This document shows positions 10,301 through 18,623 of a stretch of 64,000 nucleotides of DNA, one piece after another. The notes beneath the pieces are model-generated. The model was not told the DNA's origin. It searched no databases and saw nothing but the letters and a program-made list of their open reading frames with translations. The DNA is from Crocinitomix sp044361315 (GTDB lineage Bacteria; Bacteroidota; Bacteroidia; Flavobacteriales_D; Crocinitomicaceae). Position 1 is the first letter of the stretch. Every line of letters starts with the position of its first letter. Position numbers and translations under genes: made by a program. The stretch is taken from NCBI GenBank assembly GCA_044361315.1, contig JBIKJA010000016.1, forward strand, positions 14,403-78,402, read 5' to 3'.

Positions 10301-10622
10301 AAAGGATAATTAAAAATGAAATTGCGATAAAAAACAAGAGAAGAACCAACCATTGGCTGTTACTCCAAATGTCTCTATTTGGAATTGAATTGGAGCTGTA
10401 TTTCTTTAATTCTTCTAGTTTTGAAGACCATTTAAAGTTAGCCTCAAGCAATGAATCCTGAAAAAAAACACCATCCGCCGAGGCCAAATAAGCATCTATT
10501 TTTTGAACAGGATTTTGACTATTTTGAATTGACTTTTGGAGGCTATCTAAGTCTCTATTGTCGGCATAAACATTGATTTGTATCGCCCAAATAACCAATA
10601 GAAATATTGTCCGCAAATTCAT
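7353..10622 (-). CDS. Membrane PAS/GAF sensor with PP2C-type (SpoIIE) phosphatase
   Basis: I take the ATG at 10622 because it starts directly on a signal-like stretch (MNLRTIFLLVIWAIQINVYA); an in-frame ATG at 10658 would add 12 residues. In order: a short extracytoplasmic part, a first span near 95-115, about six further spans to about 290, three PAS-like segments (about 305-400, 415-540, 545-660), a GAF-like segment (about 680-830) and a SpoIIE serine phosphatase domain. The last carries metal-binding Asp in VSGDFYW, VGDCTGHGVPSA and LFSDGCTDQFGG. It probably senses a signal and dephosphorylates an anti-sigma antagonist or other phosphoprotein. No partner gene is adjacent. Confidence 0.9.
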   Translation of the reverse strand: MNLRTIFLLVIWAIQINVYADNRDLDSLQKSIQNSQNPVQKIDAYLASADGVFFQDSLLEANFKWSSKLEELKKYSSNSIPNRDIWSNSQWLVLLLFFIAISFLIILFQLGRNRKKNKAKEEYEHIDYLRSHRIFHVVGAVLYTLVPVLMLDETMKLNDPLSIRISVSFFVLAVYVATFWVNWVRINRIWMTKMIYFLVVTHHFILIYLNALSVEHFLFLLIVLAAVSIVFKTIKGYFLFSIYIIFCVLAIIYFVEIPIVNPRLFVGVIVAILLISFVISLSNMDLDEQLEYSNNVVHEGDAMVFIVDRKGENIYTSHSVLNILGYEPYEFRTHNWIEVLGIEPEAARKIKNNLIAIAIGIVEPNLNPYQRIQTKDGQIKWLSIKEKRLKDDRVLVIGMDVSDQKATQDQLSRSEGNFRQIAENISDVFYLYDLVKKKFEYVSPNVADISGKSSDWFYVQNQLIYDFVVDEDKENVQSSVAKLVWGNSYDIVYRILVDRKIRWIREKGFPIFDQEGKVIKQTGLCQDISEQKEAEEEIKKLSLVASYTDNFILMVGADNRIEWANKAFYKLTGFTEIETIGNLPLSLISGSLSSETVIDQITKAVFVDKKQLQCEMINYKKDENIFYSQLEVTPLLNRVGELEKYFVIGSDITEKKNQELKMQKIADLLEVIHSIEKTILTSESSEDIIYNTLNQALDKMPISRASLTMFNLVDNTFNVYKRVVGEQVSMTDRREYNLSEFSMYETLLTTKSDVLVNLSKKEVLSPTDKILVEEGVTFSLLSPLVVGDRLIGSFNVCFNDGFQEDVDYFRKVTKEVANGLAIALQQSQLTEALFLSNQALTSSIDYAKMIQQAYIPSDLSLKNQLLEHFIINRPKDIVSGDFYWIGEYNEFQIIAVGDCTGHGVPSAFMTIIGISELNNIVRHKGITDPAQILIELNLAIVAALASTNEIQLKDGMDVGIFVFNRKTEEVFYAGARRPLYHFTQGALKQYDGTKLSIGDFGEQFGIRYTSNLISAEKGDTFYLFSDGCTDQFGGDKIRKYSRKQLETNLIETSHLTLIQQKEIIEASLVNWQGQQSQTDDILMVGFKIK

Positions 10623-11427
10623 AGTTGCAAATATAACCAAACTGGAACTAAATCGCACTAAAACGGAAATAATTTCAAATTAGTTTAAATGTTTAAACAG
10701 GTAATTTTGGGTTTCGTGTTGCATAAGTCTCGTTTTCTAAGCACTCAAGAATTCCTAACTCAACAGCCAATTTAAATCCCCTAATTCAATTTCAATAAAA
10801 TTAGATTATTTATTTCTACCGGGTAAAGATCTTTTTGGACCTTCGAAAAGTTTATTTTCGCTTTCACTTAGTGCCTACATCAAGCGAATGTTTGGAGTTC
10901 GTTTTTGAACCGACAAATATTCAAAAAAACACAAAGAAGCTTAATCTGCCCATTGTAAATCCTCGATAAAAAAAAGGTTTTCGTATCGATTAATTGGAGG
11001 CAACGGACCAAACTCTTTAAATCTTCGCGAAACCAATATTCAAAACGAAAGAAAGTTTTCTGTATTTGTTTGATATTTTGACAATCAATATCTCTAGTGG
11101 AGGTAAAGTTTCGACGATGACTAATAGATGCACCCCCAATCCTTATCACAACATTAGCTCGATTTAACGCAACTTACTGCAGGATTCTAATAACCTCAGA
11201 AATTCTGTGTTAATTTTCGTTTCTAAAAATGACATTTTATTCGTTCGCGACGGTTTCTCAAGCTCAACCAGATTAGTAATTTATTGTGGGGAAAGTTTGT
11301 GCTTATAAAAATAATCAACGAATACCATTACAAAATTCGACTAAATTGAATCGAGGAAGAAATTTACCCGATCACTTCAGATGACTAACACCATAAGCGG
11401 AATTAGAAGTGAATTTAAACAAACGAA
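10623..11427 (-). other. Long AT-rich stretch without a supported gene
   Basis: About 800 bases separate the sensor gene and miaE, both on the minus strand. An 89-codon open frame at 10880-11149 (minus) shows no recognisable motif, signal peptide or good start context, and I do not support it as a gene. I see no hairpin repeat of the families found elsewhere in the window. It may be a decayed gene or a regulatory region. Confidence 0.5.
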
Positions 11428-12009
11428 TTAACCGTGTACTGTTTCCCGTTTTCCATATTTGGTGATCACAGATGCTTCAAAAACTAACCATTCTTGCCAA
11501 CGTTCATCGACATTAATACCTTCGGCATATTTTCTTGCAAATTTAAGAAACATGGTGTAATGTCCTGCTTCGCTGACCATTAGGTCGTAATAAAATTTAG
11601 CCAATTCAGGGTCAGGAATATTTTCTGAAAGCACCCGAAATCGTTCACAACTTCGAGCCTCAATCATTGCTGAAAAAAGTAAACGATCAATAAAAGCCGT
11701 GTGTCGATCTAATCCACGTCGCATAAATTTAAATAACTCACCAACATATTCATCGCTGCGTTCGCGCCCTAAACTTTTCCCCCGATTTTTAATCAATTCG
11801 TGTACTTGTTCGAAATGGGCCAATTCTTCTTTCGCAACTTCAAGCAAAGCATCTACCAATTCGGTGCGCTCTGGATTTTGAGTAATAATACTGATGGCAT
11901 TCGTCGTTGCTTTTTGTTCACACCAAGCATGATCTGTTAAAATCTCGTCAATATTTTCCTCAACAATCGTTACCCATCTTGGATCCGTCAACAATTTCAA
12001 TCCTAACAT
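11428..12009 (-). CDS. miaE: tRNA 2-methylthio-N6-isopentenyladenosine hydroxylase MiaE
   Basis: MiaE is a ferritin-like diiron monooxygenase that hydroxylates the isopentenyl group of ms2i6A37 in tRNA. The 193 residues carry the expected carboxylate/His ligands: E31 (DHAWCEQKA), E62 and H65 (EELAHFEQVH), E117 (MIEARSCERF), E147 and H150 (SEAGHYTMF). The length is normal for the family. It is transcribed away from the DivIC-like gene, with 130 bases between the two starts. The identification is firm from the ligand spacing and the C-terminal part. Confidence 0.95.
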   Translation of the reverse strand: MLGLKLLTDPRWVTIVEENIDEILTDHAWCEQKATTNAISIITQNPERTELVDALLEVAKEELAHFEQVHELIKNRGKSLGRERSDEYVGELFKFMRRGLDRHTAFIDRLLFSAMIEARSCERFRVLSENIPDPELAKFYYDLMVSEAGHYTMFLKFARKYAEGINVDERWQEWLVFEASVITKYGKRETVHG

Positions 12010-12127
12010 ATCAATAATTTGAATCCAAAATTAATCATTTCCAAGGATTCTGATTCGAAATAGTTTTTCACCCTTTTGTTGTGAATAAGTTAAAAACTGA
12101 GCCCTTCATTTAATCAAGGTCTTCCAT

Positions 12128-12135
12128 TAAATTTG
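12128..12135 (+). promoter_or_regulatory. Bacteroidota -7 box abutting the start codon
   Basis: TAAATTTG matches the TAnnTTTG -7 element and ends 5 bases before the GTG at 12140. No good -33 TTG lies 19 bases upstream. If used, the transcript would begin at or close to the start codon. Confidence 0.4.
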
Positions 12136-12139
12136 TCTT

Positions 12140-12424
12140 GTGAAGAAATTTATAAAAATCATTCGTAACAAATATGTCTACACCAGCTTGTTTTTGGTGT
12201 TTTACATCCTTATTCTTCACGAAACCGATGTCGTTACACTGATCAACCGAAAAGATCGAGTACAAGACATTGAATTAGAAATCGAACGAAAAAAAGAAGA
12301 AATTCAGGAACTTAAAGTATCCATTAGCGAAATTGATGATGTTCGTTCCCTCGAAAAGTTTGCGCGCGAAAATCATCTTTTCAAAAAAGCGGACGAAGAC
12401 TTGTTCATTTTTTCATTCGAGTAG
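12140..12424 (+). CDS. DivIC/FtsB-like septum formation initiator
   Basis: This 94-residue protein has a basic N-terminus, one membrane span (about 13-30, VYTSLFLVFYILILHE), a charged coiled coil (about 38-68, DIELEIERKKEEIQELK) and a final LEKFAREN-type segment with KFAREN. That is the layout of the FtsB/DivIC family, a bitopic divisome component. The start is a GTG at 12140 giving MKKFIKIIRNKYV. A -7 box at 12128-12135 lies almost against the start. It stands alone between miaE and a secreted protein gene. Confidence 0.88.
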   Translation: MKKFIKIIRNKYVYTSLFLVFYILILHETDVVTLINRKDRVQDIELEIERKKEEIQELKVSISEIDDVRSLEKFARENHLFKKADEDLFIFSFE

Positions 12425-12497
12425 TTGTTTTTTAATAAAAAATAAAATAAAAACGTCTTTTTTATGTTAAACAGAGGCGCTCATCTAATCAAAACAC

Positions 12498-12505
12498 TAC
12501 TTTTG
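12498..12505 (+). promoter_or_regulatory. Possible -7 box
   Basis: TACTTTTG fits TAnnTTTG and lies 17 bases before the ATG at 12523. A -33 TTG at the right spacing is not evident, so this is weaker than the pair at 13407-13436. Confidence 0.4.
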
Positions 12506-12522
12506 AGCTAATATTAAAAAAC

Positions 12523-13314
12523 ATGAGTAGAATTTCTTTAACTATATTCGTTCTTAGCCTGTCTATTTTTAATTTGAAAGGTCAAACCATCCTTTTTGAG
12601 GATAATTTTAACGATGGTATTTCTGCCGATTGGACACTATTTAATCAAGATGGTCTAATTCCAAATGCAGCTGTAAGTGAATTTGATCAAGCGTGGATTT
12701 CATTTTTGGACGGAGTGGATAGTGCTGCTGCAAGTTGCTCTTATTACACCACGTCTGGTGCAGCAAATGACTATCTTATCACACCAAAAATAGCTATTGG
12801 CAACTTCTCAAAACTTGTTTGGACGGCAAGATCTTACGATGCTTCTTTTCCTGATGGTTACCAAGTATTGATTTCTACTACCGACTCATTACCGAGCAGT
12901 TTTACAGACACTTTGTTGACCGTGATCGCTGAAAATGCCACTGGAAATACACGAAGTATTGAATTAGATTTAGAGGGTTATGAAAACGAAGATGTCTTTA
13001 TCGCCTTTCAAAATAACACAACCAACGGGTATATTTTAATTTTAGACGATGTATTAGTACTAGGAGCGGAAACGGCTGGAGTTTTTGAAAATCCAATAAG
13101 TTCAATCTCAGTTTTTCCAAATCCAACGTGTGACATTTTGCAAATAAATTCATCTGAATCTATTTTAAATGCAACTATCTACAGCGTTTCTGGTCAATTT
13201 ATTAGCAATGAATCGGGAAATACAATTGATGTTTCAAGACTCGAAGCAGGTTACTATTTTTTGACCATCGAAACAGTGAATGGAATAAGTTCAACCTCGT
13301 TCGTAAAAAACTAA
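12523..13314 (+). CDS. Secreted protein with choice-of-anchor and T9SS sorting domain
   Basis: The 263-residue protein has a signal peptide (to about residue 20) and a beta-sandwich with DNFNDGISADWTLFNQDG and SYYTTSGAANDYLITPKI. This resembles the 'choice-of-anchor J' or cleaved-adhesin-type domain. The last about 75 residues start with SVFPNPTCDILQI and end VSRLEAGYYFLTIET, a type A C-terminal sorting domain recognised by the type IX secretion system. It is therefore probably exported across the outer membrane and anchored or released. The function of the main domain is unknown. Confidence 0.88.
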   Translation: MSRISLTIFVLSLSIFNLKGQTILFEDNFNDGISADWTLFNQDGLIPNAAVSEFDQAWISFLDGVDSAAASCSYYTTSGAANDYLITPKIAIGNFSKLVWTARSYDASFPDGYQVLISTTDSLPSSFTDTLLTVIAENATGNTRSIELDLEGYENEDVFIAFQNNTTNGYILILDDVLVLGAETAGVFENPISSISVFPNPTCDILQINSSESILNATIYSVSGQFISNESGNTIDVSRLEAGYYFLTIETVNGISSTSFVKN

Positions 13315-13406
13315 AAGCGTTTAAACTCTGCCAACTTTCATCATTTTTCGATTATTCAATGTAATAAGGCATCCAACCGTCGTTTAAATAAAAGGTTCGA
13401 TTTTTA

Positions 13407-13436
13407 TTGGATTTCATAATCAAAACCCTAATTTTG
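13407..13436 (+). promoter_or_regulatory. Bacteroidota-type promoter of the S46 peptidase gene
   Basis: TTG at 13407-13409 is followed by exactly 19 bases and then TAATTTTG at 13429-13436, a full match to the TTG-N19-TAnnTTTG consensus. The -7 box is 23 bases before the ATG at 13460. Confidence 0.7.
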
Positions 13437-13459
13437 TAGCTCAAATCAATTATTTAAAC

Positions 13460-15604
13460 ATGAGAAATTTATTCTTACTAACCTTTGTATTCATCACCTT
13501 TATTGGGAAAGCCGATGAAGGAATGTTTCTTCCGATTCATTTAAAGCAGAATGCAAGTGACATGCAAGCGAGAGGCTTACAATTAACTTCAAAAGAAATT
13601 TATAATCCCAAAAAACCGAGTGTAAAAGACGCGATTGTCTCCTTAGGTGGATTTTGTACGGGTGAAATCATTTCTTCTAAAGGATTAATGTTAACCAATC
13701 ACCACTGCGGATACGACGCGATTAGAGAAAACTCAACTCCTGAAAATGATTATCTAACGGATGGATTTTGGGCAAAAAATTACGGCGAAGAAAAACCAAT
13801 CCCTGGTTTAACAGCCTCTATTGTCGTTCGAATCGAAGATGTGACAAAAGCGGTTAAAAAGAAACTTCACGATGGAATGACAGAATCAGAACGTCAAACT
13901 GCGATTGAAGAAATTTCGAATGTTTTAGCCATGAAGGCGGTAAATAATACCCATTACGAAGCTGAAGTGAAAGCTTTTTACGATGGAAATGAATTTTACC
14001 TTTTTGTTTACGAGGTTTTTACTGATGTTCGTTTAGTTGGTGCTCCTCCTTCTGATATAGGTAAATACGGTGGCGACACGGACAACTGGATGTGGGAAAG
14101 ACATACAGGCGATTTTTCTATGTTCCGAATTTATGCCAATGCTAACAATCATCCTGCAGAATTCGCAATGGACAATAAACCGTACACGCCTAAACATTTT
14201 TTACCAATTTCATTAAAAGGAGTTAAAGAAAATGATTACGCAATGGTGATGGGTTTTCCAGGATCAACTGATCGTTATTTGACTTCTCATGGAGTAAAAA
14301 TGGCGGTTGAAAAAGATCAACCTAGTCGAGTGAAAATTAGAGGTGAAAAATTGCGCATCATGAAAGAAGACATGAATGAAAGCGATGAAGTTAGAATTCA
14401 ATATGCCTCAACTTATGCACAAGTAAGTAACTATTGGAAATATTTTATTGGACAAACAGAACAACTTCAAAAAAACAAAGTATTCGATAAAAAAATTGGG
14501 ATAGAAAAAGCTTTTAGGGATTGGGTAAATGCTTCTGAAAAACGCAAATTACGCTACGGAAATGTATTAAAAGACATGGAACAAGCGTATGTGAAATTGA
14601 GTGAAATCAACCCAACTTCGGTTTACTTTTTTGAGGCAATTTATTCAGTTGGAATCAATAAATTCATGATTCAAAACACCCGATTGTATAATTTATTGAA
14701 GGAAAAAAATGTCGATCAAGAAAAAGTAAAAGCAACAACTAGTCGTTTAAAAGAATCAACTGCCGAATTTTTTACCACGTTTAACTTAGCGACAGAAGAA
14801 AAAATTGTCGCTGCTATGCTTAAAATGTTCTACGAAGATGTTCCTGCGACACAACGTCCTGAAAAAATGAACGAATTAGCTGAAAAATATGGAAACGATT
14901 GGAATTCAATGGTACAAAAATCATTGAAAGAATCGGTGTTCGCCAATCAAAATCGTTACGCTGGATTAATTAACAATCCGACAAAAGCGATGTTTGAAGA
15001 GGATGAATTATACATGTTAAACAACGCGCTCTTTCAATCATATTTAGACATTGTAAACGGTAAAGAAGCGATTAATGCGCAAGGACAATTGGATCGAGCA
15101 AACCGTTTATTTGTCGAGGCATTACGATTGATTTATCCAGATAAAAATTACTATCCAAATGCTAATTTCAGTTTACGATTGACTTATGGAAATGTACTTC
15201 CATACACTTCAATTGATGGAAAAAAATATCCTTTCTACACCACAATGACAGGGTTAATGGCAAAAGAAAATCCTAAAGATCCTGATTTCCTTGTGCCGGC
15301 TCGTTTAAAAGAATTGTATCAAAAGAAAGATTATGGAAGATACGGGCAAGATGGTGAATTATGGGTGAATTTCATCACCAATAACGACATCACTGGAGGA
15401 AACTCTGGCAGTCCTGTAATGAACGCGAAAGGAGAATTAATTGGTTGTGCTTTTGATGGAAACTGGGAGGCAATGAGCGGAGATATTTCTTTCGAAAAAG
15501 ATTTCCAACGAACTATTTGTGTGGACATCCGATACATCCTTTTCATCATTGACAAATACGCTGGTGCATCACATTTAATCGATGAAATGACGATTGTTGA
15601 ATAA
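13460..15604 (+). CDS. S46 family dipeptidyl peptidase (DPP7/DPP11 type)
   Basis: The 714-residue enzyme has a signal peptide and the bipartite trypsin-like fold of family S46, which removes dipeptides from oligopeptides in the periplasm. The catalytic residues are visible: His in TNHHCGY (81/82), Asp in GGDTDNW (206-208) and Ser in GGNSGSP (S649). The S1-pocket position is Gly (G667 in FDGNWEA). In the Porphyromonas enzymes a Gly there goes with DPP7-like preference for hydrophobic residues and an Arg with DPP11, so DPP7-like specificity is inferred. A promoter lies at 13407-13436 and a terminator at 15625-15662. Confidence 0.93.
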   Translation: MRNLFLLTFVFITFIGKADEGMFLPIHLKQNASDMQARGLQLTSKEIYNPKKPSVKDAIVSLGGFCTGEIISSKGLMLTNHHCGYDAIRENSTPENDYLTDGFWAKNYGEEKPIPGLTASIVVRIEDVTKAVKKKLHDGMTESERQTAIEEISNVLAMKAVNNTHYEAEVKAFYDGNEFYLFVYEVFTDVRLVGAPPSDIGKYGGDTDNWMWERHTGDFSMFRIYANANNHPAEFAMDNKPYTPKHFLPISLKGVKENDYAMVMGFPGSTDRYLTSHGVKMAVEKDQPSRVKIRGEKLRIMKEDMNESDEVRIQYASTYAQVSNYWKYFIGQTEQLQKNKVFDKKIGIEKAFRDWVNASEKRKLRYGNVLKDMEQAYVKLSEINPTSVYFFEAIYSVGINKFMIQNTRLYNLLKEKNVDQEKVKATTSRLKESTAEFFTTFNLATEEKIVAAMLKMFYEDVPATQRPEKMNELAEKYGNDWNSMVQKSLKESVFANQNRYAGLINNPTKAMFEEDELYMLNNALFQSYLDIVNGKEAINAQGQLDRANRLFVEALRLIYPDKNYYPNANFSLRLTYGNVLPYTSIDGKKYPFYTTMTGLMAKENPKDPDFLVPARLKELYQKKDYGRYGQDGELWVNFITNNDITGGNSGSPVMNAKGELIGCAFDGNWEAMSGDISFEKDFQRTICVDIRYILFIIDKYAGASHLIDEMTIVE

Positions 15605-15624
15605 GTCAATTTTTTAATCTATTG

Positions 15625-15662
15625 AATCCCCGTTTCTGCAAAGATTCGGGGATTTTTTTTTG
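15625..15662 (+). terminator. Rho-independent terminator after the S46 peptidase
   Basis: AATCCCCG (15625-15632) pairs with CGGGGATT (15647-15654) around a 14-base loop, and the right arm runs into a T tract. It begins 21 bases after the peptidase stop. Confidence 0.85.
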
Positions 15663-15797
15663 ATGATTACAATTGGAATATCCAAATTTCAAAATAACCG
15701 TTATTCATCATTTCATCAACACCCCCTTTTGAAAACTTTATTTTCCCAAAAGTCAAACGGATAAGAATCCTTCTTACATTCGCTTTAAACAATTGGC

Positions 15798-17390
15798 ATG
15801 GTACTTAATTACATTTGGATTGCGTTTTTTCTTATTGCCTTGGTCATTGCATTGGTAAAAACATTTCGCGGCGACACGGAGGTTTTTTCCGCAATCGTCA
15901 ATAGTACTTTTGAGATGGCAGAAGTTGCTTTTACTACTTCTATTGGGTTAACAGGCGTACTTTGTTTGTGGCTAGGGATCATGAAAATTGGGGAAAATGG
16001 AGGCGCAATTAATGTACTCGCCAAAATTGTTGGTCCATTTTTTAATAAATTATTTCCGGGCGTACCTGCCAATCATCCCGCCCGCGGAGCCATGCTCATG
16101 AATTTTTCTGCCAACATGCTCGGTCTCGACAATGCCGCAACTCCAATGGGATTAAAAGCCATGAACGATTTGCAAGAGCTCAATGAAGAAAAAGACACCG
16201 CGACCAACGCTATGATCATGTTTTTGGTTTTAAATACTGCTGGTCTCACACTCATCCCTGTGGCCATCATGAATTACCGCAGCCAATTCGGTGCCGAAAA
16301 TCCTTCCGATGTCTTCATCCCTATTCTTATTGCCACTTTTATCGCTTCATTAGTTGGTCTTATCACCGTCGCCATTTATCAAAAAATCAACCTATTCGAT
16401 AAAGTCATCCTTATCTACCTTGGCACACTATGTTTATTAGTAGGAGGAATGATCTACTATTTCAGTGGTCTTCCAGCCGACGATATGAAAAAACAATCCG
16501 AGCTACTCAGCAATATTATACTTTACGGAATCATTTGCGCATTTATCCTCATGGGCATCCGCAAAAAAATCAATATTTACGAATCATTTATCGAAGGTGC
16601 AAAAGACGGATTTGGCATCGCCATCAAAATAATTCCTTATTTAGTGGCCATTTTAGTCTCTATAGGCGTTTTCAGGGCTTCTGGCGCAATGGACATTTTG
16701 TTAGATGGTTTCCGTGCATTTTTTGCCTTATTTTTTACCGATGTCGCCTTTGTTGATGGCTTGCCTACCGCTTTAATGAAACCTTTAAGTGGCTCAGGCG
16801 CACGAGGAATGATGATTGAATCGTTTAACACCTTTGGGGTCGACAGTTTTGTGGCACGCCTCACCTCCACCCTCCAAGGTTGCACAGATACTACTTTTTA
16901 CATCATCGCCGTTTACTTCGGTTCGGTTGGCATTCGAAAAACCCGATACGCCATAAAAGCTGGATTATTGGCCGATTTTGCGGGAATAGTCACCGCCATC
17001 ATTGTGGCTTCTATGTTCTTTGGCGAAAGTGGGGTAACACCTTTAAAACCAAACGAAATGGTCAACCAATTTGCGCATAATTGGAATAATCATACACCTT
17101 CCAAAAATCTAGAATTTATGACACCTGATTGTGCACTTTACGATCAAGCCTATGACACCTTGGCGTATAACGATTCAACCATTGTTGTCGATTTTTTGGC
17201 TATCGATTCTCTCCAAAATAAAAAGTTTAAAATCAATAGCTTAAACCTAACTGGAGAAGCTCCTAATGAAATTGTTTTTGCTAAATTGTTGCCAATTAGT
17301 ACTGATTCTGCTGTCGCGGCTCCAAAAACCTATTCATTTGCATTTTCAAAAGGAAAAATAAAAGCCATTCAATACCTCGGAAATTTTTAA
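15798..17390 (+). CDS. Fused SpmA/SpmB-type nucleoside-recognition (Gate) membrane protein
   Basis: The protein (530 residues) has two Gate-domain halves that in Bacillus are the separate proteins SpmA and SpmB. The first half has NFSANMLGLDNAATPMGLKAM (about 107-127), the SpmA signature. The second has GLPTALMKPLSGSGARGMM and LQGCTDTTFYIIAVYFGSVG. About ten membrane spans fill residues 1-415. A C-terminal tail of about 110 residues is soluble and unfamiliar. In a non-sporulating Bacteroidota the substrate is unknown; transport or peptidoglycan-related roles are guesses. The gene follows the S46 terminator and is probably monocistronic. Confidence 0.9.
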   Translation: MVLNYIWIAFFLIALVIALVKTFRGDTEVFSAIVNSTFEMAEVAFTTSIGLTGVLCLWLGIMKIGENGGAINVLAKIVGPFFNKLFPGVPANHPARGAMLMNFSANMLGLDNAATPMGLKAMNDLQELNEEKDTATNAMIMFLVLNTAGLTLIPVAIMNYRSQFGAENPSDVFIPILIATFIASLVGLITVAIYQKINLFDKVILIYLGTLCLLVGGMIYYFSGLPADDMKKQSELLSNIILYGIICAFILMGIRKKINIYESFIEGAKDGFGIAIKIIPYLVAILVSIGVFRASGAMDILLDGFRAFFALFFTDVAFVDGLPTALMKPLSGSGARGMMIESFNTFGVDSFVARLTSTLQGCTDTTFYIIAVYFGSVGIRKTRYAIKAGLLADFAGIVTAIIVASMFFGESGVTPLKPNEMVNQFAHNWNNHTPSKNLEFMTPDCALYDQAYDTLAYNDSTIVVDFLAIDSLQNKKFKINSLNLTGEAPNEIVFAKLLPISTDSAVAAPKTYSFAFSKGKIKAIQYLGNF

Positions 17391-17419
17391 AAATCGACTC
17401 ATAAAAGCTGCTAAACCAT

Positions 17420-17427
17420 TACCTTTG
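17420..17427 (+). promoter_or_regulatory. Possible -7 box
   Basis: TACCTTTG fits TAnnTTTG and lies 16 bases before the ATG at 17443. No clear -33 TTG is present. Confidence 0.4.
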
Positions 17428-17442
17428 TCCTAAAGCAAACCT

Positions 17443-17919
17443 ATGTTTTTTAAACGAAAAAAAAAATCATTCGGATCGGACGGACCAACGACCGTTCAGT
17501 TAAAACCACTTAATTACCCACCCAAAATTTTAGTGGGTTGGGGCGAAGCAATTGGTGGAAATACAGCCTTGCGCGACTGGTTTTTAGACAGCGAAGACTA
17601 TAAAGAATTAGGAATGACCGTGCATGCACTTTTGTTAAAAGACGATGCACGTGAATGGCTCATGAAAAACGGGTACGCCCACCTCATGGCCATGATCAAC
17701 GGTGCCGAAGGCAATAAAGAAGCCATCCATTGGCTCGAAAAATCAAATTTCGAAGTCCTTAAACACATCGCTTTGGCTGGCGATCGCGACCAAGATTCTC
17801 TCGAGTGGCTGAAACGGAATAACCATTTCGAATTTGCCATGATCGCCGAACGCGTGAGAGTCTTAAAAGATCAAATTGAAGAAACACATAACGATGTGCA
17901 TTCCATTAATAGGGATTAA
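17443..17919 (+). CDS. Conserved hypothetical cytoplasmic protein
   Basis: This 158-residue protein has a basic N-terminus (MFFKRKKKSFG), no signal peptide and no membrane span. It is rich in Trp and acid residues and shows loosely repeated helical units: ALRDWFLDSEDYKELG, DAREWLMKNGYAH, EAIHWLEKSNFE and DSLEWLKRNNHFE. These look like short helical repeats. I do not recognise the family or assign a function. Codon use resembles the neighbours, so I take it as a resident gene. Confidence 0.75.
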   Translation: MFFKRKKKSFGSDGPTTVQLKPLNYPPKILVGWGEAIGGNTALRDWFLDSEDYKELGMTVHALLLKDDAREWLMKNGYAHLMAMINGAEGNKEAIHWLEKSNFEVLKHIALAGDRDQDSLEWLKRNNHFEFAMIAERVRVLKDQIEETHNDVHSINRD

Positions 17920-17954
17920 TTAACAGCTCTGCATCATAAGTTATTTTTCTTTTT

Positions 17955-18061
17955 GGGTGTTCCCCCCCCAACAAGTTGGGGGCGCCACGCTATACACTGT
18001 AGTACTTCTTTAAGTAGTTTCGATAACCCACCTAAAGAAGCAGCTGCCGCTCCTATCGTTA
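17955..18061 (+). repeat. REP-like intergenic repeat, copy A
   Basis: The element has two hairpins with conserved words between and after them. Hairpin 1 is CCCCCAAC/GTTGGGGG (17965-17982), followed by GCTATACACTGTAGT (17989-18003). Hairpin 2 is CTTCTTTA/TAAAGAAG (18005-18040), followed by GCTGCCGCTCCTATCGTTA (18043-18061). The same order and words recur at 59488-59604. A 73-codon open frame across it is not a gene. Confidence 0.75.
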
Positions 18062-18320
18062 ACACAAAATTTTGGGTCATTTCTTATAAAGCGGTGAAAA
18101 TCGAACTTTCCAATTGCTTAAAAGGGGTAAATTCTTACTCTATTCTAAGCTTATTCAGGTTTTATTTGCGCTAAAAGAGCTAATAATTTCGTCGTCATGA
18201 AAAATTGATTTCTAAGCTTCTTTAATAAGTCCCTATGCTTACAAATATCCAAAAACCGAAGAACTAAGCTGAAATTTGGAATGTTATAGCTTACCAATCA
18301 CATAAATCAACCAAGGAATC

Positions 18321-18398
18321 GGGTTAAGGACATAAGCGGCATCCTTTTTTTGGCGCTGGACTTTGCGCGGAAAAAAAGATATAGCGGTTGGCCTGACC
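18321..18398 (-). repeat. REP-like intergenic repeat, probable inverted copy B
   Basis: Read on the minus strand this has a GGTCAGGCCAACCGCTATAT word, a hairpin of T-rich and A-rich arms with GCGC bases (about 18340-18380), then GCCGCTTATGTCCTTA. The order matches copies A and C in reverse, but the sequence match is weaker. The rest of 17920-18623 shows no gene. Confidence 0.5.
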
Positions 18399-18572
18399 AG
18401 CAGCGAACAAAGGTGGTTGAGGACACGAAATCAGCTTTGTTTGGTGATGGGAACGCCCTAGAAAAAAATATTCCAAGTTCTGGATTGCGGAGTCGAGAAA
18501 AAAATTAATTAAAAAAGAGGTTAAAACAAGGTTAATTCACGGCTAAATTTTAGTCGAAAAACGGGATAGGGT

Positions 18573-18600
18573 TTGGTGGATTAAAATAATTACTATCTTG
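18573..18600 (+). promoter_or_regulatory. Probable promoter of fhs
   Basis: TTG at 18573-18575, an 18-base spacer and TATCTTG at 18594-18600 approximate the Bacteroidota consensus. The -7 box lies 23 bases before the ATG at 18624. Confidence 0.5.
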
Positions 18601-18623
18601 TCTCTTCAAAAATTACGAAGACT

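Noticed and set aside
10880..11149. 89-codon open frame on the minus strand
   Set aside because: No motif, no signal peptide, irregular composition; it sits in a gene-poor gap and I cannot support it.
17953..18174. 73-codon open frame
   Set aside because: It lies over REP-like repeat A and encodes its hairpins; no start context or domain.
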